Assembly (NCBI RefSeq): GCF_002286775.1
Contig: NZ_NSGJ01000002.1
Coordinates: forward strand, 176,890 to 240,889
Source of the DNA: Myroides sp. N17-2
GTDB taxonomy: Bacteria > Bacteroidota > Bacteroidia > Flavobacteriales > Flavobacteriaceae
Reading direction: 5' to 3'
DNA length: 64,000 nt
The position numbers and the translations under genes were made by a program. The first letter of the stretch is position 1. Each line of letters opens with the position of its first letter. The notes beneath the pieces were generated by a model, which worked only from the letters and a program-made list of their open reading frames with translations, ran no database searches and was not told where the DNA came from. This document shows, in pieces, positions 47,437 through 56,776 of this stretch.

Positions 47437-47891
47437 TACTTAATTTCGTTTAAATTAACGGCTTTAGGTTGTTGAGCCTCATGTTTGTGCTCAGCGCCCA
47501 CATTAACATTTAAATTACGGAATAATTGTGCTCCTAATTTGTTTTTAGGCAACATTCCTTTTACTGCTTTCTCAACTAATAATGCAGGGTTCTTTTGTTG
47601 CATTACTTTAGCAGTTAATGATCTTTGACCTCCTGGGTAACCAGTGTGACGGATATACGTCTTTTCCTCTAGTTTGTTACCAGTTAGGTTGATTTTTTCT
47701 GCGTTGATAACGATTACGTTGTCTCCACAGTCTACGTGCGGTGTGTAATTTGTTTTGTGTTTACCTCTTAAAAGTACTGCAACTTTTGAAGCAAGACGTC
47801 CCAAATTTTGACCTTCAGCGTCAACAATTAACCACTCTTTTTGAGCAGTAGCTTTGTTAGCCGATACTGTCTTGTAGCTTAAACTTTCCAC
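47436..47891 (-). CDS. rplM: 50S ribosomal protein L13
   Basis: 151 aa from the GTG at 47891 ([20 protein letters not shown]), where flavobacterial L13 normally starts. An ATG 12 codons upstream (47927) is in frame but lies almost at the predicted transcription start (about 47932). The conserved blocks [24 protein letters not shown] and GMLPKNKLG are present. First gene of the rplM-rpsI-rpsB-tsf block. Confidence 0.96.
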   Translation of the reverse strand: MESLSYKTVSANKATAQKEWLIVDAEGQNLGRLASKVAVLLRGKHKTNYTPHVDCGDNVIVINAEKINLTGNKLEEKTYIRHTGYPGGQRSLTAKVMQQKNPALLVEKAVKGMLPKNKLGAQLFRNLNVNVGAEHKHEAQQPKAVNLNEIK

Positions 47892-47938
47892 AATAAATTT
47901 GTATTTAATTAAACATTCCATTCCCAATTAAGGGAGTG

Positions 47939-47968
47939 CAAAAGTACAATTATTTCTGTACTTTACAA
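47939..47968 (-). promoter_or_regulatory. Promoter of rplM-rpsI
   Basis: On the minus strand: TTG, 19 nt, TACTTTTG (47939-47946), a perfect TAnnTTTG at ideal spacing. The leader to the GTG start is about 41 nt. Confidence 0.78.
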
Positions 47969-48161
47969 ATTTCTACTTCCTTTTTTCGAAAATATTGGCT
48001 CTCAAATGTTTGACTAACAAACGTATCGGTATTCTTTACCTCTCTTGTTTGTTGTCTTTTTTATTTCTCATTTCTAAAGATGACTAATTTACTTTTTTTT
48101 AAAATAAAAAACTAATAACTGACACGAATTGAGTAATTTAGATTATAATTGCGATTGTATT

Positions 48162-48684
48162 ATGAATAGATTGTATAGTTTTTTTGGACTTATTTTCCTT
48201 GCTGTGGCTGGTATTGCTTGTAATGATAAGCAAAGCGCTGCTGTAGAGGATATCTTGCTAGAACAAGAAGGAGGAGGTTAGTGAAGAAGAGGAAATGTTT
48301 TATCTTAGACTACCTGATGTCGCTTTTATAGAGATGGACGATGTGCTTAAGAATGTCTCTATTCATATCGATAAAGAGACTTATGAGTCAGCTCCTAGTA
48401 CTTTAGATGTTTTGATTCTTAATGATTCAGATGTTGATATTACAACAGAATCAGTTTATGAGATAAGTAAATTGGAGTCTGATGACTGGATTAAATTGGA
48501 TATGAGGAATGTAAATCTTGCTCAACGTTCGCATTCTATTTCCGCAGGCGGTAGAGAGAGAATTTCTATTGACCTTTTTTCTGAACAATTGGTTTATTCT
48601 AAAGGCACCTACCGCATTCAACTGTTTTTTAGTTTTGAGTGGGGAACTTTTGAACAGGAGGTAGAGGTTACTATTTTAGAGTAG
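48162..48684 (+). pseudogene. Lipoprotein gene split by a frameshift
   Basis: The ATG at 48162 opens a clear lipoprotein signal (MNRLYSFFGLIF..., lipobox AGIAC, Cys20) that stops at a TAG at 48279-48281 after 39 codons. The +1 frame is open from 48262 to 48684 and continues with EEVSEEEE and a ~130-aa domain without a signal. Removing one G in the GGAGGAGG tract (48270-48277) joins the two into one ~170-aa lipoprotein. Either a true frameshift, a phase-variable tract or a sequencing error. The downstream part could also start at the ATG at 48295. The family is not recognised. Confidence 0.7.
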
Positions 48685-48718
48685 TATAATGTAGAGCGTT
48701 TGTTGAGTAGATAGATAG

Positions 48719-48755
48719 AAAAAGAGGATGACTTTCACAGTCATCCTCTTTAATA
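48719..48755. terminator. Bidirectional terminator
   Basis: A perfect 13-bp stem AAAGAGGATGACT / AGTCATCCTCTTT with a 5-nt loop, between convergent genes. Confidence 0.9.
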
Positions 48756-48766
48756 TAAATTTGTTT

Positions 48767-49330
48767 CTAGTATAATTTTGGGTTGAAGTTCTCAGGGAAC
48801 TTAGCCATCTCTGGACTGTAATGAGGTGCTATTTCATCTAGTACTTGTTCAAATGTTTTGTCTTCTACATTCACTAGTTTGATGATACCACACGCTTTCT
48901 TTTTGTAATCTGCATATGCTAGTACGATAGGTACATTTGCAGATTTAGCGATGTGATAAAAGCCTTGTTTCCATTTATCAGAGTATCCTCTAGTACCCTC
49001 AGGGGTATTAATAATAGCAATGTCGTCAGTATTATTGATTACATTAACAGCATATTCTACTAGATTTTGACTTTTAGATCGGTCTACACCTATACAGCCA
49101 ATAGCTCTAAAGAAAAAACCAAATAATCCTTTAGTATAGTAGTCCTTAATAAACATGCGAATAGGCATACCCATTATCCAAAAACAAGCTAGAGCATAGT
49201 AAAAATCCCAATTAGAAGTATGTGGTACACATATTAGCATAGTCTTTCTTACTTGTTTAGGATCAAAGTTATTAGGAACGTACTTCCATCCTGTAAGCCC
49301 TAACATTATTTTGCCTAGTACTTTTTTCAT
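48767..49330 (-). CDS. PlsC-like acyltransferase family protein
   Basis: 187 aa with the acyltransferase motif HTSNWD (HX4D) near residue 37 and NTPEGTRGYSDKWKQGFYHIA (motif III, PEGTR). A hydrophobic stretch lies between. Probably an inner-membrane lysophospholipid or related acyltransferase; the acceptor is unknown. It stands alone. Confidence 0.87.
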   Translation of the reverse strand: MKKVLGKIMLGLTGWKYVPNNFDPKQVRKTMLICVPHTSNWDFYYALACFWIMGMPIRMFIKDYYTKGLFGFFFRAIGCIGVDRSKSQNLVEYAVNVINNTDDIAIINTPEGTRGYSDKWKQGFYHIAKSANVPIVLAYADYKKKACGIIKLVNVEDKTFEQVLDEIAPHYSPEMAKFPENFNPKLY

Positions 49331-49571
49331 CGTGCTGTTTTTTATATATCAGTGACAAAGATAGAATAAAACAGATATGTTCTGTATTAAATCCAAGTAC
49401 GCACCTTGTTAATAGTGTGTGAATTATAGATTTTTAGTTGCTAAACTAGCATTTGTATGATTTGCAAGACTTCTCTTTCTATGAGTTTAATGAGTCTTGT
49501 AAGGTATTATAATTAGAATTTTAGGTTAGTCGTAATGTTTAGTTTCTTAGGTGAATAGGCAAAAAAATTAG
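49331..49571. other. Gene-free stretch, nothing assigned
   Basis: AT-rich sequence between divergent genes. A loose hairpin (GCAAGACT near 49463, AGTCTTGT near 49492) is the only structure seen. The 11-bp repeat element follows at 49572, and 49655-49832 is a T-rich stretch without a credible gene. Confidence 0.6.
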
Positions 49572-49654
49572 AGTGGTCGCATAATGGTCACATAGTTTTG
49601 CCCCATTTTAATGCGATCACTATGCTATCATTATCCCATTACTATCCTATCATT
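49572..49654. repeat. Inverted array of 11-bp repeats, element 3
   Basis: Left arm: two units, AGTGGTCGCAT and AATGGTCACAT (49572-49593), with a degenerate third. Spacer 49594-49610 (17 nt). Right arm: four contiguous 11-bp units in the opposite orientation, ATGCGATCACT, ATGCTATCATT, ATCCCATTACT and ATCCTATCATT (49611-49654). Reverse-complemented, the right units read AGTGATCGCAT, AATGATAGCAT, AGTAATGGGAT and AATGATAGGAT, fitting ARTGRnnnCAT as in element 1. Confidence 0.83.
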
Positions 49655-49832
49655 GAGTCTTAGCTTATAGTTTAGGGTGTTTGTTTCGTTTAATTAAAGT
49701 GTTTTTATTGTTTTATTCTTGTTTTTTTTATCTTATTCAGTACTTCTTGTTTATTTATTATTTTTTAACAAAATTGTTTATTTTTACAATACTTATTTTT
49801 GTGTTATTAAGTTTTTTTAAAAGGAAAGAGGT

Positions 49833-50483
49833 ATGTTTTTTAGTGGATATTATTATCAAATTATAAGAAAGATTTTCCTGAAGAGACATTATGTGTGTCT
49901 TGAATGTAGCACTGCTAGGGACATGTATATAGAAGTTGGGTGTAGAGTGCATCACGCGATGTATGTTCCTCTGTATGCCAATAAGAAAAGTGTTGTAGTG
50001 AGTTGTTCTGTTTGTAATTCATCATATTATCCTGATGGTTTTCCTAGTATACCAAGTGGGATACTTCGTGAAGCTGAGAAAACACCGTTTAGATGGACTA
50101 GTTTTATAGGGTCTGGTATGATGGGACTATTAGCATTGATTAGTTTCATACTGATGATTATAGGTCAGTTCGAATCAAGTGACAGAAGATTAGAAGATAT
50201 CAGCAATGTGTCTACTGGAAAGATTATCTTCTATGAGCTAGATAATGGGAATAAGACCTGTATGTATGTTACTGATACTTCAGGGGATACTTTATATGTT
50301 AGGCAAAATATGAAAGCAGTAAAACAAGGGAAGGTTTCACTTATCGATGAACCTAAGAATTATAGTGAGGAAGTAACGATATTTAGTAGAAAAAAAGTAG
50401 AACAATTAAGTAATGAGGGTAAAGTTAGTGATATATGCACTTCTACTACTGCAGGAGTGTTTAATCCTGAGTTATTTGAATAG
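49833..50483 (+). CDS. Membrane protein with zinc-ribbon-like N-terminus
   Basis: 216 aa. The N-terminal 65 residues have CxxC pairs (CLEC at Cys22/25; CSVC near residue 60), suggesting a zinc ribbon. One strong membrane segment follows (about residues 90-112, MMGLLALISFILMIIG), then a soluble domain of ~100 aa. Not recognised as a named family. A purine-rich AAAGGAAAGAGG lies just before the ATG. It is co-directional with the DKNYY gene 24 bp downstream. Confidence 0.75.
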   Translation: MFFSGYYYQIIRKIFLKRHYVCLECSTARDMYIEVGCRVHHAMYVPLYANKKSVVVSCSVCNSSYYPDGFPSIPSGILREAEKTPFRWTSFIGSGMMGLLALISFILMIIGQFESSDRRLEDISNVSTGKIIFYELDNGNKTCMYVTDTSGDTLYVRQNMKAVKQGKVSLIDEPKNYSEEVTIFSRKKVEQLSNEGKVSDICTSTTAGVFNPELFE

Positions 50484-50507
50484 TTAGAAAATATTTATTT
50501 TTAGAAG

Positions 50508-51908
50508 ATGACAACATTAAAGTTTAATTGGTTAGATCAAAAAAAGAGCACTCTTCTGTTGAGTGTATACTTAGTAATCATAGTTGTTTTGGGTATTTTT
50601 AATTTGCCAAAAATTGTTCAGGCATTTGATAGAGGCTCATTTATGATGTATGTTTATATAGGTATGATTATTTTGGTGTTAATTGGTATCTTTTTCGTAA
50701 AGAGTAAATGTCTTGAGAAAATATCAGTGGTTATAGACGAAAGTTATATTAAAACGGTAGTAAAAGGACAATCAATCAAGATTTTGCACTCTTCTGTTTT
50801 GATGATAAAAAGAGAAAAACTGAATAGTGGTGAGGCTGTATTATCTGTCTTTATTGTTGGTAGTACCGTGTCTGCCTTACGGTTAGAAACGATAGATGTA
50901 GAGCAAGTAGAGTTATTTATAGATGAATTAAGGAAATATCACAATTATAGTACAGCTGATAAACAAGGTAGTTTAGGACAGACTTGGGTAGAATATATCA
51001 ATAATGATGCTATACAGTCATCAGCTAATATATCTATGTTAGATATTGTGAGAAGTAAGGAAGGTAATCTCCGACGTACGCTCTTTATGTCGTTAGGAAT
51101 AGCATTTGTAGTTTTAAATTTAGTGGTGTTTGTTCCATTTATTATTAATCCATTTAATACTTATGCCCCAAAAGAGGGGAAGATGTATTACGGAGATAAG
51201 GAATTGGCAGGTGTGATTCCCGACTCATGTAAGATATTAAGCACATCTGTTTTAAAGGATTCAATTCATGTATATTATAAAGGAGAAGTGTTAGAATGGG
51301 CAGATCACCCTAGTTTTAATTACCTTGAAGGAGAATTTTATAGTGATAAAAATGGGATCTATTATGAGTCAAAGGGCAAGATTACGAAAGATAAGTTAGT
51401 ACCTATAGAGGGGGATTATGACAAGGCTACTTTTAGAACCTTAGGCTCGGGTATGTTGTATAAAGATATAAATAAGCTATATTATTTTGAAACAAACTTG
51501 TTAAATAGCAGTAGTCCTTTGATAGAAATAGATGTAGAGGGAATCGATATAGCGTCTTTTGAATTACTAGATTCTAAATGGGCGAAGGACAAACATCAAG
51601 TGTACTTTTTGGTTTGGGAAGAAGTAAGACCTTGTTTAGAAATAGATGTAACTAGCTTTGAAGTTGTCGATAATGTCACTGCAAAAGATAAAAACTATGT
51701 ATACTATCTAACTAAGAATCTAGACTCTGATAATGTGCGTGCTACCCATAAAGATGGATATGCTATATTAGAAGATGCGGATGCTCCTACCTTTAAGAAG
51801 ATAGAATATAATCTATATCAAGATAAAAATACTGAATGGAGTATCTCTACTGCTAGAGAGAAAAAGCGCAGAGATAATACTGTGATTATAGATAGAGATG
51901 ATATTTAG
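50508..51908 (+). CDS. DKNYY family membrane protein
   Basis: 466 aa. Three hydrophobic segments in the first ~220 residues (about 15-35, 44-64 and 188-210) are followed by an extracytoplasmic region with repeated DKNYY-type units: SDKNGIYYESKGKI, KDKHQVYFL, KDKNYVYYL, YQDKNTEW. The function of DKNYY repeats is unknown. It forms a pair with the zinc-ribbon-like gene upstream and ends at a strong terminator. Confidence 0.82.
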   Translation: MTTLKFNWLDQKKSTLLLSVYLVIIVVLGIFNLPKIVQAFDRGSFMMYVYIGMIILVLIGIFFVKSKCLEKISVVIDESYIKTVVKGQSIKILHSSVLMIKREKLNSGEAVLSVFIVGSTVSALRLETIDVEQVELFIDELRKYHNYSTADKQGSLGQTWVEYINNDAIQSSANISMLDIVRSKEGNLRRTLFMSLGIAFVVLNLVVFVPFIINPFNTYAPKEGKMYYGDKELAGVIPDSCKILSTSVLKDSIHVYYKGEVLEWADHPSFNYLEGEFYSDKNGIYYESKGKITKDKLVPIEGDYDKATFRTLGSGMLYKDINKLYYFETNLLNSSSPLIEIDVEGIDIASFELLDSKWAKDKHQVYFLVWEEVRPCLEIDVTSFEVVDNVTAKDKNYVYYLTKNLDSDNVRATHKDGYAILEDADAPTFKKIEYNLYQDKNTEWSISTAREKKRRDNTVIIDRDDI

Positions 51909-51982
51909 AGGATAGGGAGTGAGATAATAGAGGAGATGTGTATTCCTTTAGGAATGGTTAGAAAATGCAGTGGTAACAAAGT

Positions 51983-52023
51983 AAAACGCCCGTTAAACTA
52001 TCTTGTTTAACGGGCGTTTTATA
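51983..52023. terminator. Strong bidirectional terminator before polA
   Basis: A 16-bp perfect stem, AAAACGCCCGTTAAAC / GTTTAACGGGCGTTTT, with a 6-nt loop. Confidence 0.92.
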
Positions 52024-52032
52024 TCTATTTAA

Positions 52033-54852
52033 TTAATGTGCTTCTAGCCAGTTGTCACCAGTGCCTAGATCTACTATTAATGGAACGTCAAGTTTATAGG
52101 CATTTTCCATTTCTGATTTGACCATTGTCTTCAGTGTTTCTAGTTCATCTTTATGAGCATCGAACACAAGCTCATCGTGTACTTGTAATAACATTTTAGA
52201 CTTCCAGTTCTCTGCTTTCAATCTTTTATTGATATTAATCATCGCTATCTTGATGATATCAGCAGCACTACCTTGTATTGGAGCATTGACAGCATTACGC
52301 TCTGCAGCTCCTTTTACAACTGCATTATGTGAGTGAATATCCTTAAGATATCTTCTGCGTCCTAAGATAGTCTGTACATATCCATTTTCACGAGCGAAGT
52401 CTACCTGAGAAGCTATATAGCTCTTTAATTTAGGATATGTTTCGTAGTATGCATCAATTAGCTCCTTGCTCTCTGCGCGAGATAAATTAGTCTGATTACT
52501 TAGTCCAAAAGCTGATACCCCATAGATAATACCGAAGTTAACAGTCTTGGCATGACTACGTTGTTCTTTAGTTACTTCTTCTAATGGAACATTGAATACC
52601 TTAGCGGCAGTAGAACGGTGAATATCTTCTCCACGTTGGAACGATTCCATCATATTAGGCTCTTGACTTAGAGCTGCTATGATGCGAAGTTCTATCTGCG
52701 AATAATCGGCTGCTAGTAGTACATAGTTTTCATCACGTGCTATAAAAGCTTTTCTTACCTGACGGCCTCTCTCCGTACGGATAGGGATATTCTGTAAGTT
52801 AGGATTGTTAGAACTTAAACGCCCTGTAGCAGCTACTGCCTGCATGTATTCTGTATGCACGCGATTAGTCTTTGTATTTACTTGATCAGGTAATGCATCT
52901 ACATAAGTATTCTGTAACTTGACCATCTGTCTCCAGTCTAGTATATCACGTACTATCTCATGCTTTGGAGCCAGTTCACTTAATATTTCTTCACCAGTAG
53001 CGTATTGTCCTGTCTTCGTTTTCTTAGGTTTAGAGCCTCCTATCTGAAGTTTTTCAAATAAGATGTCTCCTAATTGTTTTGGAGAGGCTAGGTTAAAGAT
53101 CTCTCCAGCTTCAAGGAATATTCTTTCTTCTAATAATTTAATATCTACAGATAGTGTCTCAGATAAGGTCTTAAGGTAATCAGTATCAAGTCGAATACCT
53201 TCTGTTTCCATATCTGCAAGTACATTTACTAATGGTATTTCAATAGTGTCAAATAACTCTTGTGTATGTGTTTCGACTAATTGAGGTGCAAAGTTCTCTT
53301 TAAGTTGGAACGTGATGTCAGCATCTTCACCAGCATATTCTTTCACTAGTTCTACATCAATGTCACGCATTGTCTTTTGGTTCTTCCCCTTTTTACCAAT
53401 TAAATCTTCTATAGGTTGAGGAGTATATCTAAGATAGGTCTCTGCTAATACATCCATGTTATGGCGCATATCAGGATTGATTAGATAATGCGCTATCATT
53501 GTATCAAACATAGGACCTTGTACTTGAATATCATATTGTTTTAATATTTTGATATCATATTTAAGGTTTTGCCCTATCTTCTCTATATTTTCTGCTTCAA
53601 AGAATGGTCTGAATTGCTGTACAAATATTTTAGCTTCTTCTTGATTCTCAGGTACAGGTACATAGAATGCATTTCCTTTCTCAAATGAGAAAGCGATACC
53701 CACAAGTTCTGCTGTGAATGGATCTAGACCAGTAGTCTCTGTGTCAAAACATACAGACTTCTGATTTAGTAAGTTTTGTATTAATAAACGCACAGCCATA
53801 CCACTATTACATAGTTGGTATACGTGGTTAGTTGTATTTAATGTACTAAAGTATTGTTCTGATGGTGAATCTACACTATCTGAAGTATCTCCGAATAATG
53901 AGAATTGCTCATCGCCACCTGTTGTAGTAGCAGTAGGTGCACTAGGAGTAGGAATAGCTTCTTTACCTTTATTAAAAAGTTTATCGAATTGCTCTTTCAT
54001 TCTTCTGAATTCAAGTTCGATAAATAATGCTTCCGATTTCTCTACATCTGGACATTCTAATACATAGTCTTTCTCATTAAACTGCACAGGGCAGTCTAAT
54101 ATGATAGTAGCTAATTTTTTAGATAGCAATCCTTTCTCTTTATTGGCTTCAATGTTCTCCTTCATTTTTCCTTTTAGCTCATGTGTATGAGCTAATAAGT
54201 TTTCCATAGAACCGTATTCTTTGATAAATTTCTTTGCAGTTTTCTCTCCTACACCTGGTAGGCCAGGAATGTTATCAACAGCATCACCCATCATACCTAA
54301 GAAGTCTATCACTTGCTCAGGATAGTCTACTTCGAATTTTTCTTTTACTTGATCAACACCCCATATTTCTATACCATTACCCATACGAGCTGGTCTGTAC
54401 ATAAAGATATTCTCAGATACTAACTGAGCATAATCTTTATCAGGAGTTACCATATATACTTCGAAACCTTCTTTCTCAGCTTGTTTAGACAATGTTCCAA
54501 TCAAGTCATCAGCTTCAAATCCACTAACTTCAACGATAGGAATATGCATAGCCTCAAGGATTTGTTTGATATAAGGAATCGCTATTTTGATAGCTTCAGG
54601 AGTTGCATCTCTATTAGCTTTATATTCAGGGAATAGATCTAGTCTTAATGTACTACCACCTCTATCAAAAGCAACAGCTAAGTGATCAGGTGATTCTCTT
54701 TTAATAACGTCTATCAAGGAGTTCATAAAACCTAGAATAGCAGAGGTATCAAGCCCTTTAGAGTTAATTCGTGGGTTTTTAATGAATGCATAGTATCCTC
54801 TGAAGATCAGGGCATATGCATCAAGTAAGAAAAGACGGTTTTTATTAGCCAT
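52033..54852 (-). CDS. polA: DNA polymerase I
   Basis: 939 aa with three domains: 5'-3' flap exonuclease (1-~290, with GDAVDNIPGLPGVGEKTAKKFI), 3'-5' exonuclease (~340-530, with the intact FDTETTGLDPF) and polymerase (~540-939, with LLAADYSQIELRI and MLLQVHDELVFDAH). The proofreading residues look intact. It fills gaps and removes RNA primers. Single gene. Confidence 0.98.
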   Translation of the reverse strand: MANKNRLFLLDAYALIFRGYYAFIKNPRINSKGLDTSAILGFMNSLIDVIKRESPDHLAVAFDRGGSTLRLDLFPEYKANRDATPEAIKIAIPYIKQILEAMHIPIVEVSGFEADDLIGTLSKQAEKEGFEVYMVTPDKDYAQLVSENIFMYRPARMGNGIEIWGVDQVKEKFEVDYPEQVIDFLGMMGDAVDNIPGLPGVGEKTAKKFIKEYGSMENLLAHTHELKGKMKENIEANKEKGLLSKKLATIILDCPVQFNEKDYVLECPDVEKSEALFIELEFRRMKEQFDKLFNKGKEAIPTPSAPTATTTGGDEQFSLFGDTSDSVDSPSEQYFSTLNTTNHVYQLCNSGMAVRLLIQNLLNQKSVCFDTETTGLDPFTAELVGIAFSFEKGNAFYVPVPENQEEAKIFVQQFRPFFEAENIEKIGQNLKYDIKILKQYDIQVQGPMFDTMIAHYLINPDMRHNMDVLAETYLRYTPQPIEDLIGKKGKNQKTMRDIDVELVKEYAGEDADITFQLKENFAPQLVETHTQELFDTIEIPLVNVLADMETEGIRLDTDYLKTLSETLSVDIKLLEERIFLEAGEIFNLASPKQLGDILFEKLQIGGSKPKKTKTGQYATGEEILSELAPKHEIVRDILDWRQMVKLQNTYVDALPDQVNTKTNRVHTEYMQAVAATGRLSSNNPNLQNIPIRTERGRQVRKAFIARDENYVLLAADYSQIELRIIAALSQEPNMMESFQRGEDIHRSTAAKVFNVPLEEVTKEQRSHAKTVNFGIIYGVSAFGLSNQTNLSRAESKELIDAYYETYPKLKSYIASQVDFARENGYVQTILGRRRYLKDIHSHNAVVKGAAERNAVNAPIQGSAADIIKIAMININKRLKAENWKSKMLLQVHDELVFDAHKDELETLKTMVKSEMENAYKLDVPLIVDLGTGDNWLEAH

Positions 54853-54895
54853 TTATACTTTGAGTTTTTATTAAAGGTAATTATTTTCTGATGTT

Positions 54896-54903
54896 CAAAG
54901 ATA
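54896..54903 (-). promoter_or_regulatory. -7 element of polA
   Basis: On the minus strand TATCTTTG, an exact TAnnTTTG, 44 bp before the polA ATG. No TTG at -33 distance. Confidence 0.5.
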
Positions 54904-55038
54904 GTGATTTTGTACTAGGGGAGTTGGGAGGTTATCAAGTTTTATACGATGAGATTATAGAAAATATCAATAAATATTGTTAAAGATACTTTGAATGCTT
55001 TTATAAAAATCTAAATTTGTTTTTTATAGATTATTGAA

Positions 55039-56280
55039 ATGGGGGGACTTATAGTGTTACTGTTAGTAATTGTTTTATCAGAATTTTATTGTTTTCAAGC
55101 AGTTCGTCAGATAACCAAAAATAAAATATTAAGATGGGGATATGTTATCGTATCCATATTAGGTATAGCCTATATGATTTACGGATTCTCACAGTTTGAC
55201 CGTAATCATGGTAAAAATCATCAGGCATTAGTAGCAGGAGCCTTGGTTGTGTTATTCTATCTACCTAAAGTTATTATCACTCTGTTGTTGATTGTGGAGG
55301 ATATTGTTAGAATTGTTAGAGGGATTATTAACTATGCGAAGGGCATTACAATCAAGAAGGATGATAAAGAAAGCTATGTGCCAAGTAGAAGAAAGTTTGT
55401 TTCAACTGTAGCTTTTGGAGTAGTATCTATTCCTTTTATATCTGTACTTCACGGAATTACAATCGGTAGATATAAATTCGAAGTACGCAAACAAATCTTG
55501 GAATTCGAAGACTTGCCAGAGGCTTTCGACGGATTTAAATTTACACAGATATCAGACATACACAGTGGAAGTTTTGATAATGAGGAAAAGATTAGATATG
55601 CTGTAGATCTAATTAATAGTCAAGAGTCAGATGCATTATTATTTACTGGTGATATAGTGAATAGCCTAGCAGATGAGATGATACCTTGGTATGATGTATT
55701 CGGTAAGATACGCAAGTATAAGTATGGTAAATATTCTATCTTAGGTAATCATGATTATGGTGATTATGCACGTTGGGATAATGAGGAAGATAGAGTTGCT
55801 AATTTTAATGGTATTTGTGATATTAGTTCTAAGTTAGATTTTAGACTACTAAGAAATGAGCATGTGTGGTTTGAGAAGGATGGGCAACGCATAGCTGTGG
55901 TAGGAGTTGAGAACTGGGGAGTGAGAGGTCACTTCCAAAAGTTAGGTGATTTAGACAAATCAACAGAAGGTATAGGAGCTAAGGATTTTAAAATATTAAT
56001 GAGCCATGATCCTTCACATTGGGAAGCTAAAGTATTAGAGCATCCAAAGAATTTCCAACTTACTTTATCTGGACATACACATGGTAGTCAGTTCGGTATA
56101 GAGATACCTGGATTAATTAAGTGGAGTCCTATACAATATATATATAAGCAATGGGCAGGGCTATATGAGAAGATGGGGAAATACATCTATGTGAATAGAG
56201 GATTTGGATATCATGCTTATCAAGGCCGTACAGGTATCTGGCCAGAGATTACAGTTATAGAATTACGAAGAAAAAAGTAA
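55039..56280 (+). CDS. Membrane-anchored metallophosphoesterase (YaeI-like)
   Basis: 413 aa. Three or four hydrophobic segments in the first ~105 residues and a TAT-like RRKFVSTVAFG run near 117 precede a calcineurin-type domain: ISDIHSG, FTGDIVNS, LGNHDYGD, MSHDPSHW and SGHTHGSQFG, the full metal-binding set. The closest functional analogues are UDP-diacylglucosamine or lipid phosphohydrolases; the substrate is not established. Unrelated to the phosphatase-barrel fusion at the left edge apart from the fold. Confidence 0.9.
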   Translation: MGGLIVLLLVIVLSEFYCFQAVRQITKNKILRWGYVIVSILGIAYMIYGFSQFDRNHGKNHQALVAGALVVLFYLPKVIITLLLIVEDIVRIVRGIINYAKGITIKKDDKESYVPSRRKFVSTVAFGVVSIPFISVLHGITIGRYKFEVRKQILEFEDLPEAFDGFKFTQISDIHSGSFDNEEKIRYAVDLINSQESDALLFTGDIVNSLADEMIPWYDVFGKIRKYKYGKYSILGNHDYGDYARWDNEEDRVANFNGICDISSKLDFRLLRNEHVWFEKDGQRIAVVGVENWGVRGHFQKLGDLDKSTEGIGAKDFKILMSHDPSHWEAKVLEHPKNFQLTLSGHTHGSQFGIEIPGLIKWSPIQYIYKQWAGLYEKMGKYIYVNRGFGYHAYQGRTGIWPEITVIELRRKK

Positions 56281-56321
56281 CGAATAATGCTAAAAAAGTA
56301 CGGAATGTTGCTAGAAAGTAA

Positions 56322-56448
56322 TATTTTTGTATATTAAACCTATAAATCACAACTGTAGATTATAGCAAAAGAGCTTTGTTTAATAATCTTGGTGGATTAG
56401 TTGAATATCATACATGATGTGAACTTATGTAGTACATAGTATAGGTTT
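56322..56448 (+). promoter_or_regulatory. -7 element and folded leader of the thioredoxin-like gene
   Basis: TATTTTTG at 56322-56329 is an exact TAnnTTTG. Transcription from about 56336 would begin with TAAACCTATA (56335-56344), which pairs exactly with TATAGGTTTA (56440-56449), enclosing ~95 nt before the ATG at 56483. It may be a structured leader. Confidence 0.4.
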
Positions 56449-56482
56449 ATAAGAACAGTTTTAAAAAGTTAATTTATAGTAT

Positions 56483-56776
56483 ATGTCAAAATTCGGAGAT
56501 TTAGTAACAGCAGACGTTCCTGTTTTAATCCACTTCTATGCACAGTGGAACGAAGCATGTACTACAATGAATCCTATCTTAATCGATGTGGCTGCGGCTA
56601 TGGGCGATAGGTTGCGTATAGTGAAAATCGATGTAGAAAAGAATGGTGAATTAGTAGAGGCACTGCGTATTAAGCAGGTACCTACTATGATGCTTTATAA
56701 AAAAGGGAGTATGATATGGCGCCAAAGTGGTGTTATGGATGCTAACTCACTTATCAATGTCACAAAAACATTATAA
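56483..56776 (+). CDS. Thioredoxin-fold protein with a single active-site Cys
   Basis: 97 aa, thioredoxin in length and pattern, but the active site WCGPC is replaced by WNEAC, so the nucleophilic first Cys is missing and only the resolving one remains. The cis-Pro block KQVPTMMLYKKG and the tail MIWRQSGVMD match the intact thioredoxin at 10385. It cannot do normal dithiol exchange; a scaffold, glutathione-type or peroxidase-like role is possible. The stop overlaps the convergent deacetylase by 6 bp. Confidence 0.85.
   Translation: MSKFGDLVTADVPVLIHFYAQWNEACTTMNPILIDVAAAMGDRLRIVKIDVEKNGELVEALRIKQVPTMMLYKKGSMIWRQSGVMDANSLINVTKTL

Noticed and set aside
47892..47927. Twelve extra residues at the L13 N-terminus
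   Set aside because: The predicted transcript starts at about 47932, leaving no leader for the ATG at 47927, and L13 relatives begin at the GTG-encoded position.
49681..49866. Small hydrophobic ORF before the zinc-ribbon-like gene
   Set aside because: It begins with TTG, is composed mainly of Phe, Leu and Ile as any T-rich stretch would be, and overlaps the start of a better gene.
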